DNA from: Brevibacillus daliensis
Lineage (GTDB): Bacteria > Bacillota > Bacilli > Brevibacillales > Brevibacillaceae
DNA length: 64,000 nt
Direction: 5' to 3'
NCBI RefSeq assembly: GCF_021245735.1
Contig: NZ_JAJISB010000001.1
Span: 310,001 to 374,000 of the forward strand
Below the pieces are notes generated by a model. That model was not told where the DNA came from. It made no database searches and saw nothing but the letters and a program-made list of their open reading frames with translations. Made by a program: the position numbers and the translations under genes. Shown here piece by piece: positions 53,648 through 61,401 of this stretch. Each line of letters begins with the position of its first letter. Positions within the stretch are counted from its first letter, which is position 1.

Positions 53648-53971
53648 ATGATACATTTTAATTACGGTCATGAGTTACTTTTGTTTTTGGAAGCTTTATC
53701 GAATCCTCACAGATTAAAAATTATTGCGGTTTTATCAGAAGGACGACAGTATGTAAGTGAGTTGGCACGTGAGTTAGGTATGAGTAGGCCTTTACTTTAT
53801 CTCCACTTACAAAAGCTAGAGGAGGCAAAATTAGTTTCAAGTAGCATGGAAATTTTAGAAAGTGGAAAAACAGCGAAATACTATATGCTTAATTCATTTC
53901 ATTTAGAAATCAACGAGGAAATGATTTCTAGCTTAGCATCAACACTAACATTGAAAAATAAAAACACATAA
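53648..53971 (+). CDS. ArsR-family winged-helix regulator
   Basis: A 107-residue DNA-binding protein with the ArsR fold: LFLEALSNPHRLKIIAVLSE, then YVSELARELGMSRPLLYLHL (recognition helix) and the wing with SGKTAKYYMLN. No cysteine metal site is visible, so it probably does not sense a metal through the usual motifs. There is almost no ribosome site before the ATG and AT-rich promoter-like DNA lies immediately upstream, so the mRNA may be leaderless. It is followed 20 bases later by a small membrane protein gene, a pairing often seen for such regulators. Confidence 0.85.
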   Translation: MIHFNYGHELLLFLEALSNPHRLKIIAVLSEGRQYVSELARELGMSRPLLYLHLQKLEEAKLVSSSMEILESGKTAKYYMLNSFHLEINEEMISSLASTLTLKNKNT

Positions 53972-53991
53972 TTACTAAGGGAGAAGAGTAA

Positions 53992-54213
53992 ATGATTATA
54001 TCAAGTATTACGGGGATACTGGGATTAATAGTTCCCATCGCATTTGTTGTTTTAGTTATTTATTTTATCTTAAAAACAATTAAAGGTTATGAAAAAAGGG
54101 CGAATGAAAAGCTAATGCTTGAACGTGAAAATACTTTAACGCTTCAAAAGAGAGTAGATGATTTAAACAAGCGATTAGTGAACATTGAAAAAATGCTAAA
54201 AGAAGTCGAATGA
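53992..54213 (+). CDS. Small membrane protein with coiled-coil tail
   Basis: 73 residues: one membrane segment (about 4-27) followed by a charged helix with heptad-like leucines (ERENTLTLQKRVDDLNKRLV). A GGGAGAAG site lies before the ATG. It is probably co-transcribed with the ArsR gene and ends before a strong terminator. Function unknown; it may be a partner that tethers or tunes the regulator, but this is only inferred from context. Confidence 0.75.
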   Translation: MIISSITGILGLIVPIAFVVLVIYFILKTIKGYEKRANEKLMLERENTLTLQKRVDDLNKRLVNIEKMLKEVE

Positions 54214-54214
54214 G

Positions 54215-54247
54215 AAAAAGACGAATTCTAAATGAATTCGTCTTTTT
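54215..54247. terminator. Bidirectional terminator
   Basis: AAAAAGACGAATTC pairs with GAATTCGTCTTTTT; A and T tracts on both sides serve the two convergent genes. Confidence 0.88.
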
Positions 54248-54252
54248 CATTC

Positions 54253-55008
54253 CTACTCTTTAGTTAAATAAACTTTTTGTGTCTTTAAAATAAGAAACGT
54301 GGGCCGTCTGATCTCGGATATTTGATGTGGCTGTCGTAGTAATCCTTCAGGCGTACAAGTTGGTTCAATTATTTCATGTAACATGAGCCCTGCTTTAATC
54401 AAGGTATTAACTGCAGTTGACATGGAACGGTGATAAAAAGTTGCCTTTTGATCCTTTACTAGATACATCTCGCGACGACCATCTTCCAAATAATTATCAA
54501 GTGGCCAGTAATGTTTGTTCCCTTTCTCGTCGCGCACCCACCCTTCTACCAATTTACGGGCAGTAATATGAGGATGTAACGTTGAATATACAAAATATCC
54601 TCTATCACTCAAAGCTTGAGTTATCTTTTTTACTACACTTTCATAATCTCGCACGTAATCCATAACTAACGAGCTCACGATCAGGTCATAATAATTGGTT
54701 GGCAACTCGATATCTTCAAGCGCTCCATGTATGTAGGTAATTCCGGCAAGATCATTGTGTGTATGTGCATATTCCAGCATGTTTTTCGAGAGATCTACAC
54801 CCGTCACAGCAAGTGCTCCCTGGTCCATACAGTACCTGGCAAATTGCCCTCCTCCACAGCCAAGATCCAAAACTTTCAGTCCCTTTAATGGAGGAAGACA
54901 ACTACGAAGGGCTGGTTGTTCAATCAAATCATTCTCCGATTCCCCTGATAAACGATTATGTTGAAAATCTCGAAAGAAATCTGGATTATCAAATAGGTTC
55001 TGCTTCAT
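54253..55008 (-). CDS. Class I SAM-dependent methyltransferase
   Basis: A 251-residue methyltransferase with motif I VLDLGCGGGQFARYC, the acidic residue in VTGVDLSKNMLEYA, and LEDIELPTNYYDLIVSSLVM as the later motifs, i.e. the Methyltransf_11 type. The substrate cannot be read; similar proteins act on small metabolites such as quinones. The ATG at 55008 follows AAGGA by 7 bases, and the frame continues to 55038 without a site. It is convergent with the ArsR pair and stands alone. Confidence 0.85.
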   Translation of the reverse strand: MKQNLFDNPDFFRDFQHNRLSGESENDLIEQPALRSCLPPLKGLKVLDLGCGGGQFARYCMDQGALAVTGVDLSKNMLEYAHTHNDLAGITYIHGALEDIELPTNYYDLIVSSLVMDYVRDYESVVKKITQALSDRGYFVYSTLHPHITARKLVEGWVRDEKGNKHYWPLDNYLEDGRREMYLVKDQKATFYHRSMSTAVNTLIKAGLMLHEIIEPTCTPEGLLRQPHQISEIRRPTFLILKTQKVYLTKE

Positions 55009-55167
55009 GTCCGTATCCTTCTTTCTTTTATATTCCAAAATAGTATGATTTATTTTAGGAATAACCTAATTCACTGTCAAGGATTTCGACGGAACATCAC
55101 CCAACAAAAAAACCACGTATTGTTAGGGTATGTGTTATCTTTGCGAATGAAGAATTATTACCTGAAC

Positions 55168-55212
55168 ACAAAAACAAGCAGACTTTTGTTTACTGACAAA
55201 GGTCTGCTTGCT
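55168..55212 (-). terminator. Terminator after yebC/pmpR
   Basis: AAGCAGACCTTTGT pairs with ACAAAAGTCTGCTT around a short loop, followed by GTTTTTG on the minus strand. Confidence 0.85.
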
Positions 55213-55225
55213 TTCATTCCAACTC

Positions 55226-55945
55226 TTATTCACCTAGATCAACGTTGTGGTACACCTGTTGAACATCGTCTAGATCTTCAATTGCATCAATCATTTTTTC
55301 GAATAGAGCTTGAGCGTCCTCTGGAAGTTCTACCTCATTTTGCGCAAGCATCGTTAGTTCAGCTACTGTAAATTCTGTGATACCAGCATTTTTACATGCT
55401 TCTTGCACGGCATGGAACTGATCAGGTTCAGCATAAATGATAACTGTATCCTCTTCTTGCAAAATATCACGAACATCTACATCTGCTTCCATTAGTATTT
55501 CAAGCATTTCATCTGCTGTTTTTCCTTCAAGACCAATAACAGCCGTTGCATCGAACATATAGGCAACAGACCCACTTACTCCCATGTTACCGCCGTTTTT
55601 ATTAAAGGCAGCACGCACTTCAGATGCGGTACGGTTCACGTTATTTGTCAGCGCATCAACGATCACCATGGAGCCATTTGGTCCAAAGCCTTCATAACGA
55701 AGCTCGTCATAAATTTCGTCTGATCCACCTTTTGCTTTTTCAATCGCACGGTCAATAATTGCCTTAGGCACGCTATACGTTTTTGCACGCTCAAGAACGA
55801 CCTTTAACGCACGATTCGATTCTGGATCTGGCTCACCTTGTTTGGCCGCTACATAGATTTCCTTTCCAAACTTTGCATATACGCGACTTGTGCTTGCATC
55901 TTTTGACGCCTTTTTTTCTTTAATATTGTTCCACTTGCGACCCAT
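55226..55945 (-). CDS. YebC/PmpR family DNA-binding regulatory protein
   Basis: A 239-residue protein with [20 protein letters not shown] at the N-terminus, [20 protein letters not shown] and [20 protein letters not shown], all hallmarks of the YebC/TACO1 family. Members act as transcriptional regulators or, in mitochondria and some bacteria, as helpers of translation at proline stretches; which applies here is unknown. The ATG at 55945 gives the usual MGRKW start; the frame also reaches GTG 55954. Confidence 0.93.
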   Translation of the reverse strand: MGRKWNNIKEKKASKDASTSRVYAKFGKEIYVAAKQGEPDPESNRALKVVLERAKTYSVPKAIIDRAIEKAKGGSDEIYDELRYEGFGPNGSMVIVDALTNNVNRTASEVRAAFNKNGGNMGVSGSVAYMFDATAVIGLEGKTADEMLEILMEADVDVRDILQEEDTVIIYAEPDQFHAVQEACKNAGITEFTVAELTMLAQNEVELPEDAQALFEKMIDAIEDLDDVQQVYHNVDLGE

Positions 55946-56263
55946 AATTCCCACTCTCTTTCATCTTCACAAAATTAATTAATCATATGAAATAAGCTGC
56001 TTTTTTTCAAGCCTCTTTCAAACCGTAATCATCATACTTTCAAGGGTTAATGCTTCCATTCACTAGATTATATTATATCTCAATTAACTGATCTATTATG
56101 AGAAAAAAGAAGCTATAATCCAAGCTGAATCCAAGCACCACACTATAATACCACACACATATTAGGGGAAAACAGTCCGTATAAGAAATTAACGAATGCT
56201 TCACCGCTTTTTTTTATTGGGAAAGAAAGCTATTGTGAAACCCGTCAAAGCAGAACGCTGCAT

Positions 56264-56316
56264 GATAAGAAAAACTTCTATCGAAGTCCTTTCGAAGTAG
56301 CTGGTTCTTCCTTAGA
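56264..56316 (+). repeat. Dispersed hairpin repeat (about 50 bp), copy 3
   Basis: Starts ATAAGAAAAACTTCTATCGA and ends GCTGGTTCTTCCTTAGAG, with the intact small hairpin ACTTCTATCGAAGT. It directly abuts the gene remnant that follows. The other parts of the 650-base gap (55946-56593) hold no recognised gene. Confidence 0.72.
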
Positions 56317-56320
56317 GGAC

Positions 56321-56455
56321 AGTGTTTTAGATTTGGGTTCTGGTGTTGGAAGAAATAGTTTCCCAAATGCACAAAGTATAAAAAAAGGGAAAGTGGTTTC
56401 TGATGATGAAAAATCCTTTTCAAATGTTCAGACGACTGAACGTTACGTTGGATGA
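56321..56455 (+). pseudogene. Remnant with methyltransferase motif I
   Basis: A frame of 44 codons without start encodes SVLDLGSGVGRN, the SAM-binding motif I of class I methyltransferases, then unrelated-looking sequence ending TTERYVG before the stop. The first part is probably a broken piece of a methyltransferase gene; the rest I cannot place. Confidence 0.35.
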
Positions 56456-56593
56456 TGTTGTGGAAACAATAAAATTTTCATACCTATTTTATATCTACCA
56501 CATTTTTGATATTATGGCATCAGTTGTTACAAATTAGTTTGAAGGTGCGAACTAGGGATTATTTATATAATGTGAGAAAGGCTGTGAAGTTAT

Positions 56594-57268
56594 TTGAGAG
56601 GTTATCAAGCAATGCTATTTGATTTAGATGATACCTTACTTAATAGGGATAAGGCAGTAGATAAAATGTTTTTAATTATTTTAGAAAAGTGTTATGAGGA
56701 TGTTAAACATTCAGCAAAAAACGAAATGTTACAAAAATTCAAGGAATATGATAATAGAGGCTATGGCTATAGTGATAAAATAAAAGTTTTGGAATCATTT
56801 TTTGATGAATTTCCACCAAAATATAGATTGCCACGCAATTACATTCAAGATTTTTGGAATAATAATTTTCCTCATTGTTTTTCTATAAACCAAAATACTA
56901 TAAATATCGTAAATACTATAAAGATGCATGTTAAAGTTGCAATTATAACAAACGGCTCAACTCAGAGACAAAAAGCTAAAATAATTAACACTAAATTAAA
57001 TAGTTGTTTTGATATAATAATTATTTCTGAAGAAGTGGGATTTAGTAAACCTGACAAACGCATATTTGAATTAGCATTAAATAAGCTTAATGTGCAACCG
57101 GAAGCCGCATTATTCGTTGGAGATGACATAGAAAAGGATATTGGTGGTTGTCAAAATGCAAATATAAAGGGCATATGGTTCAATCCACATATGATCAAGA
57201 ATGATACCGAAATAAAACCATATGCCGAGATCAATTCTTTTGATAGATTATTAAGTTATTTTACATAA
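56594..57268 (+). CDS. HAD-superfamily hydrolase (subfamily IA, YjjG-like)
   Basis: 224 residues with motif I LFDLDDTLLNRDK (nucleophile Asp about 10), motif II VAIITNGSTQRQK, motif III Lys in EEVGFSKPDKRIF and motif IV FVGDDIEKDIGG. The cap is helical, as in YjjG/phosphoglycolate-phosphatase-like enzymes; nucleotide or sugar phosphate substrates are likely but not determined. The gene is clearly AT-richer than its neighbours (many AAT, ATA and TTA codons) and lies in a patch with gene remnants, suggesting acquisition by transfer. The start may be TTG 56594 or ATG 56612. Confidence 0.87.
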   Translation: MRGYQAMLFDLDDTLLNRDKAVDKMFLIILEKCYEDVKHSAKNEMLQKFKEYDNRGYGYSDKIKVLESFFDEFPPKYRLPRNYIQDFWNNNFPHCFSINQNTINIVNTIKMHVKVAIITNGSTQRQKAKIINTKLNSCFDIIIISEEVGFSKPDKRIFELALNKLNVQPEAALFVGDDIEKDIGGCQNANIKGIWFNPHMIKNDTEIKPYAEINSFDRLLSYFT

Positions 57269-57335
57269 TAAGCATAATCAGAAGTTGTTTTACTTCACAA
57301 TATTTTTATAATGAGTAAAAACAATAACTCTGAAG

Positions 57336-57575
57336 CATATAGTTGCAGTATCAAGTTTAGAGCATCTTGCTTCAGAAGAAATCTTTGATGATGTGGTTCA
57401 ATAGATGGCATTAGGGACAAGAGTTGATGGTGTCAATTGCATTATTGTTAATTCTAATTTAGAAGAAATACTTCTTGAAACTAATGAAAAGTTAGATGCA
57501 CGTATGGAAATCAATCTTACAACGGAAGTTATGTTGTTGTCGGCAGTATCCCATATAAAAAAGTCGGTTCCTTAG
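57336..57575 (+). pseudogene. Decayed open frame of unknown function
   Basis: One frame encodes HIVAVSSLEHLASEEIFDDV and then a stop (TAG at 57402), followed immediately by ATG and 56 further codons (MALGTRVDGVNCIIVNSNLE...). The two parts read like one former gene interrupted by a stop codon. It is AT-rich like the HAD gene. No family is recognised. The last codons run into a terminator-like hairpin. Confidence 0.4.
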
Positions 57576-57598
57576 CGTACAGGAATCCGACTTTTTTA
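57553..57598 (+). terminator. Terminator-like hairpin
   Basis: AAAAAAGTCGG pairs with CCGACTTTTTT around a 19-base loop containing CTTAGCGTAC. A second small hairpin just downstream (57602-57628, AAATTTT / AAAATTT) carries the same loop word. Confidence 0.7.
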
Positions 57599-57707
57599 AG
57601 TTGAAAATTTTCTTAGCGTACAAAATTTCCGAAATGTTGGCGATACCCCTATATTCATTCATATATTTATTGTATCAGTGCTATCTAAAAACTACAACAG
57701 ATGCACA

Positions 57708-57790
57708 ACAAAAAAGAGTGAAATTTTTGGATACTTGAAGCACCACAAAACCTTACGGTTTTTAGTGGTGTTCCGTATCCGACCTCACTC
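57708..57790 (-). terminator. Large terminator hairpin after lcfA
   Basis: A bulged palindrome of about 75 bases: GAGTGA / TCACTC, GGATAC / GTATCC, CACCAC / GTGGTG and AAACC / GGTTT stack on each other. On the minus strand it is followed by TTTTTTGTTG, so it can terminate lcfA transcription. Confidence 0.7.
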
Positions 57791-57856
57791 TCATCCCACA
57801 CCTGAAGAAGTGGACTTTCCCGTTCGGAAAATTTGTAATGGAACCAGAATCAATAC

Positions 57857-59569
57857 CTATCCCAGTTTGCTCGTGCTTTCTTCATCAGCCATACGCTTCT
57901 TCTCTTCATCTTGTAACTGACGGCGAAGCACTTTTCCTACCATCGTTTTGGGTAACTCTTCACGGAATTCATATTTGCGAGGTACTTTATAACTTGCCAA
58001 TTTTGTTCGACAAAATTGATCTAACTCTTCCTCATTCATTTTGTGGCCTTCTTTCATCACAACAAAAGCCTTTACCGTCTCTCCGCGATAAGGGTCAGGT
58101 ACTCCTATGACCGCCGCTTCCTGAATAGAAACATGTTCGAACAACACCTCTTCCACTTCACGTGGATAGATATTATAACCACCAGCAATAATCATATCTT
58201 TTTTCCGATCAACTATATAGAAAAATCCCTCTTCATCTTGATACGCGATGTCTCCTGTCAAAAGCCATCCATCTCGTAGTACCATGGCGGTATCTTCCGG
58301 GCGGTTCCAGTAGCCTTTCATGATCTGAGGACCCTTGACTGCCAGTTCACCTATCTGGCCTACAGGTAATTGCTCTCCTGTAGCAGCATCCATAATACAA
58401 GCGTCTGTATCAGGCCATGGAATACCGATACTTCCATTAATACGCTTTTCCCACAAGTTATTGGAATGTGTTACTGGAGACGACTCTGTTAATCCATAGC
58501 CTTCAACAAGCTTACCACCTGTTATATGCTCAAACCGTTCCTGTACCTCTAGTGGAAGAGGAGCAGAACCGCTCACACATGCCTCGATGGAACACAAATC
58601 ATATTTCTGAATATCTGGATGGTTGATCAGCCCGATATACATGGTGGGTGCACCTGGGAACAAATTAGGTTGTTCTTTCTGAATGGTTTTCAGGATCATA
58701 GTAGCGTCAAATTTTGGGATCAAAATCACTTCTCCAGCTTTTTGAATGCCACAATTCATTACAGTTGTCATGCCATACACATGGAACAGAGGCAGGGCAC
58801 CGAGGATTTTTGCCTCCCCTTTTTTGATCCGATACATGATAGCATCACATTGTATCGCATTCGCTACCAAATTTCGATGTGTGAGCATTACACCTTTGGC
58901 GATTCCTGTTGTACCACCAGTGTATTGCAGGACAGCCAAATCGTTTTCCCAATCGCCGTCAACAGAAACAGGATCGGTCTTTGCTTCTTTTACTACACCG
59001 ACAAAATCAACGACTTCATTTGTGTAAGCGATTTCAGGAACCGGTATTGCCTTTTTATCAAATTTTTGGACAAGAGGGTATATTACTTTTTTAAGTGGGG
59101 GAAGAAAATCTTTAATACCAGTTGCAAAAATGGTTTTAATCTCAGTTTCCGGTTTTACACTCATCACTCTTTTATACAAAAGATCAAGAGCGACAATAGC
59201 TGATGCGCCTGAATCCTTTAATTGATGAAGTAATTCCCTCTCCGTATAAAGCGGATTGGTCATTACAACAACAGCACCCGCAAACAAGATACCATAAAAG
59301 GCTATCACCGTTTGAGGCAGATTGGGGAGCATGATAGCAACTCGGTCACCTTTTTTAATACCGTTTGCTTGCAAAACATGGGCAAACCGATACGAATATT
59401 GAAGTAGTTCTTGATAGGTCATGCGCTTTCCCATGAAGGAAAGGGCATTTTTGTGTGGATAATCCTGTACTGCTTTCTCCAAGTAGTAGGTCAATGGAAC
59501 ACGGGGATATTCCAATGTAGCGGAAACTTCTGCTGGGTAACAAGATAACCAAGGCTTGGTAATTGTCAT
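57857..59569 (-). CDS. lcfA: Long-chain fatty acid-CoA ligase
   Basis: Activates fatty acids to acyl-CoA for beta-oxidation. The AMP-binding motif is YTGGTTGIAKGVMLTHRN (about 215-232); VEGYGLTESSPVTH, WLLTGDIAYQDEEGFFYIVD and the hinge DRKKDMIIAGGYNIYPREVE follow, with the catalytic Lys in PKTMVGKVLRR. The 570 residues match LcfA. The ATG follows GGAGGG by 6 bases (a GTG lies one codon upstream). In Bacillus lcfA heads the fadR operon; here it is separate. Its upstream region has only a half-match to the FadR operator (TGAATGGGAATGAT). Confidence 0.94.
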   Translation of the reverse strand: MTITKPWLSCYPAEVSATLEYPRVPLTYYLEKAVQDYPHKNALSFMGKRMTYQELLQYSYRFAHVLQANGIKKGDRVAIMLPNLPQTVIAFYGILFAGAVVVMTNPLYTERELLHQLKDSGASAIVALDLLYKRVMSVKPETEIKTIFATGIKDFLPPLKKVIYPLVQKFDKKAIPVPEIAYTNEVVDFVGVVKEAKTDPVSVDGDWENDLAVLQYTGGTTGIAKGVMLTHRNLVANAIQCDAIMYRIKKGEAKILGALPLFHVYGMTTVMNCGIQKAGEVILIPKFDATMILKTIQKEQPNLFPGAPTMYIGLINHPDIQKYDLCSIEACVSGSAPLPLEVQERFEHITGGKLVEGYGLTESSPVTHSNNLWEKRINGSIGIPWPDTDACIMDAATGEQLPVGQIGELAVKGPQIMKGYWNRPEDTAMVLRDGWLLTGDIAYQDEEGFFYIVDRKKDMIIAGGYNIYPREVEEVLFEHVSIQEAAVIGVPDPYRGETVKAFVVMKEGHKMNEEELDQFCRTKLASYKVPRKYEFREELPKTMVGKVLRRQLQDEEKKRMADEESTSKLG

Positions 59570-59724
59570 CACTTTCCCTCCAACCTTTGATACCCTATCT
59601 ATCCCATATCATTCCCATTCACAATCTCTCTTACTTGTATATTCTATTCGAAATAGTCCGACATTTCCATATAAATCTTGTTCTGGAATAAGTTTATATT
59701 TATATAGAGGCAAGAATGAACCAT

Positions 59725-59907
59725 CTACAACACTGTGTTCACAATAGAAGAAAAAGAGTCGCCAGCTGGAAGCGACCCATGCAATTTTTGAGAAGTTTCC
59801 TTATATTGTTGCCAGGATGAACCGGCGTAGGCAAGCAAGGCAAGAAACGCAACACACAGGGTTACTACAATTACCTTTTTCATGGTTTCTTTTTGTTTTA
59901 CCTTCAT
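59725..59907 (-). CDS. Small single-pass membrane protein
   Basis: 60 residues: a basic N-terminus (MKVKQKETMKK), one hydrophobic segment (about 12-29) and a short polar outer part. A GGGGGG ribosome site lies 10 bases before the ATG at 59907; the long frame further upstream overlaps the thiolase end and is not used. No family recognised. It follows the thiolase gene by 138 bases and precedes lcfA on the same strand. Confidence 0.55.
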   Translation of the reverse strand: MKVKQKETMKKVIVVTLCVAFLALLAYAGSSWQQYKETSQKLHGSLPAGDSFSSIVNTVL

Positions 59908-60044
59908 TGCTCTTGATCCCCCCTTCACTGTTGCGATAGTAATATCGTTCTTTCCAGAAGCATCATGTTGATGCTCCATTACTTTGTCCAAAAGTTGGGA
60001 TCTTATGCAAAGGGTGGGGGATTTCTCTATCAATCGACGAGGAA

Positions 60045-61223
60045 CTACATGCTCTCCACTACCATCGCCATTCCCATTCCACCACCAGCACAAAGTGTGG
60101 CGAGACCATAGGTTTGGTTTCGTCTTTTCAGCTCGTGGAGCAAAGTAACAATAAGGCGAGAACCTGTTGAGCCAACAGGGTGACCAAGTGCTATGCCACT
60201 GCCATTTACATTGGTAATACTGCGATCTAATTCTAACAGCTTTTCTACTGCAAGATACTGCGCAGCGAATGCTTCATTCACTTCAATCAGGTTCATATCT
60301 GCAAGGGTAAGACCCGATTTTCCAAAAACTTTTTTGACAGCTGGAACGGGTCCATACCCCATTAGATCAGCTTCCACACCTGCCCAGGCATAGGAGACGA
60401 TTTTTCCAAGAGGTGTTAGTCCTAAGGCGTGCGCCTTGCTTTTCTTCATCATCAGTACAGCAGATGCTCCATCGTTTAATCCCGAGGAATTCCCTGCTGT
60501 TACTGTTCCGTCCGTGCGGAATGTGGGCTTTAATTTTCGTAACCCCTCTTCCGTAATATCATGACGAATATGTTCATCTTGCGTAATGGTAATGGATTCT
60601 TTTCGTTTTATTAGCTCAATTGGGATAATTTCGTCTTCAAACTTGCCCGATTTACTTGCAAAGGAGGCTTTTTGATGACTGGAAAGAGCGATCTCGTTCT
60701 GCTCTTCCCGAGTAATTCCATACAAATCAACCAGCCGCTCTGCTGTTTCTCCCATTAATATATTGTGATGTGGATCAGTTAATAGCTCCCACAAGCCATC
60801 TGTCATCTGTCCATGCATCAGTCTTTTGCCAAATCTAGCATCCTTTAACACATAAGGGGCTGAACTCATGCTTTCCACACCGCCAGCCAAGACCACCTCA
60901 CTATCGCCCAGCGTGATTTGCTGATATCCTGATATAATTGCTTGCATGCCCGAAGAACATTGCCGCTGTACGGTCCAACCAGTAACCTCCTTGGGAAAAC
61001 CTGCATCAAGTGCTGCTGTTCGTGCTATATTCGGCTCATCGGTACGCTGAATACAGTTACCCATAATTACGTCAGAGATAATCGTCGGATCAATTCCTGC
61101 TGTCTCCACAATATTTCTCATTGTCAATTCAGCCAGCTTACGAGCTGAAACATCTTGAAACATACCACCAAATGTGCCGATTGGCGTTCTCTTTGCCACT
61201 ACCACTACGACTGGATCTTGCAA
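60045..61223 (-). CDS. Acetyl-CoA acetyltransferase (thiolase)
   Basis: Cleaves or condenses acetoacetyl-CoA. The acylated Cys89 is in QRQCSSGMQAI, the His in ALGHPVGSTGSR and the second Cys in LATLCAGGGMGMA. NEAFAAQY is also present. The 392 residues fit a biosynthetic or degradative thiolase II. The proximity of lcfA suggests a role in fatty acid use, but no 3-hydroxyacyl-CoA dehydrogenase partner is nearby. Confidence 0.94.
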   Translation of the reverse strand: MQDPVVVVVAKRTPIGTFGGMFQDVSARKLAELTMRNIVETAGIDPTIISDVIMGNCIQRTDEPNIARTAALDAGFPKEVTGWTVQRQCSSGMQAIISGYQQITLGDSEVVLAGGVESMSSAPYVLKDARFGKRLMHGQMTDGLWELLTDPHHNILMGETAERLVDLYGITREEQNEIALSSHQKASFASKSGKFEDEIIPIELIKRKESITITQDEHIRHDITEEGLRKLKPTFRTDGTVTAGNSSGLNDGASAVLMMKKSKAHALGLTPLGKIVSYAWAGVEADLMGYGPVPAVKKVFGKSGLTLADMNLIEVNEAFAAQYLAVEKLLELDRSITNVNGSGIALGHPVGSTGSRLIVTLLHELKRRNQTYGLATLCAGGGMGMAMVVESM

Positions 61224-61328
61224 TGAAATCCCTCCTGCTTACACCATTTTTTGGTTATATTATCACATAATTCTTACAAAAAAAGCAGTAACTTTCCAAG
61301 CTCGCTTAAAAAGAATGCATAAGTAACA

Positions 61329-61376
61329 AGAGAAAAGGCTATTCCTAGTCGACTGACGCTAGGAATGCCTTTTCTT
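61329..61376 (-). terminator. Terminator after the bcsB-like gene
   Basis: AGAAAAGGCATTCCTAG pairs with CTAGGAATAGCCTTTTCT around a 10-base loop. T-rich sequence follows on both strands. Confidence 0.85.
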
Positions 61377-61401
61377 CGGTTACTGGCTATGCTGTTTTAT
61401 T

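Noticed and set aside
58619-59203. 194-codon plus-strand frame opposite lcfA
   Set aside because: Long but antisense to the ligase, rich in Cys/His/Phe/Tyr as expected from antisense translation, and without a ribosome site.
59908-60093. Upstream extension of the small membrane protein into the thiolase gene
   Set aside because: The extension overlaps the thiolase 3' end and has no ribosome site; the ATG at 59907 does.
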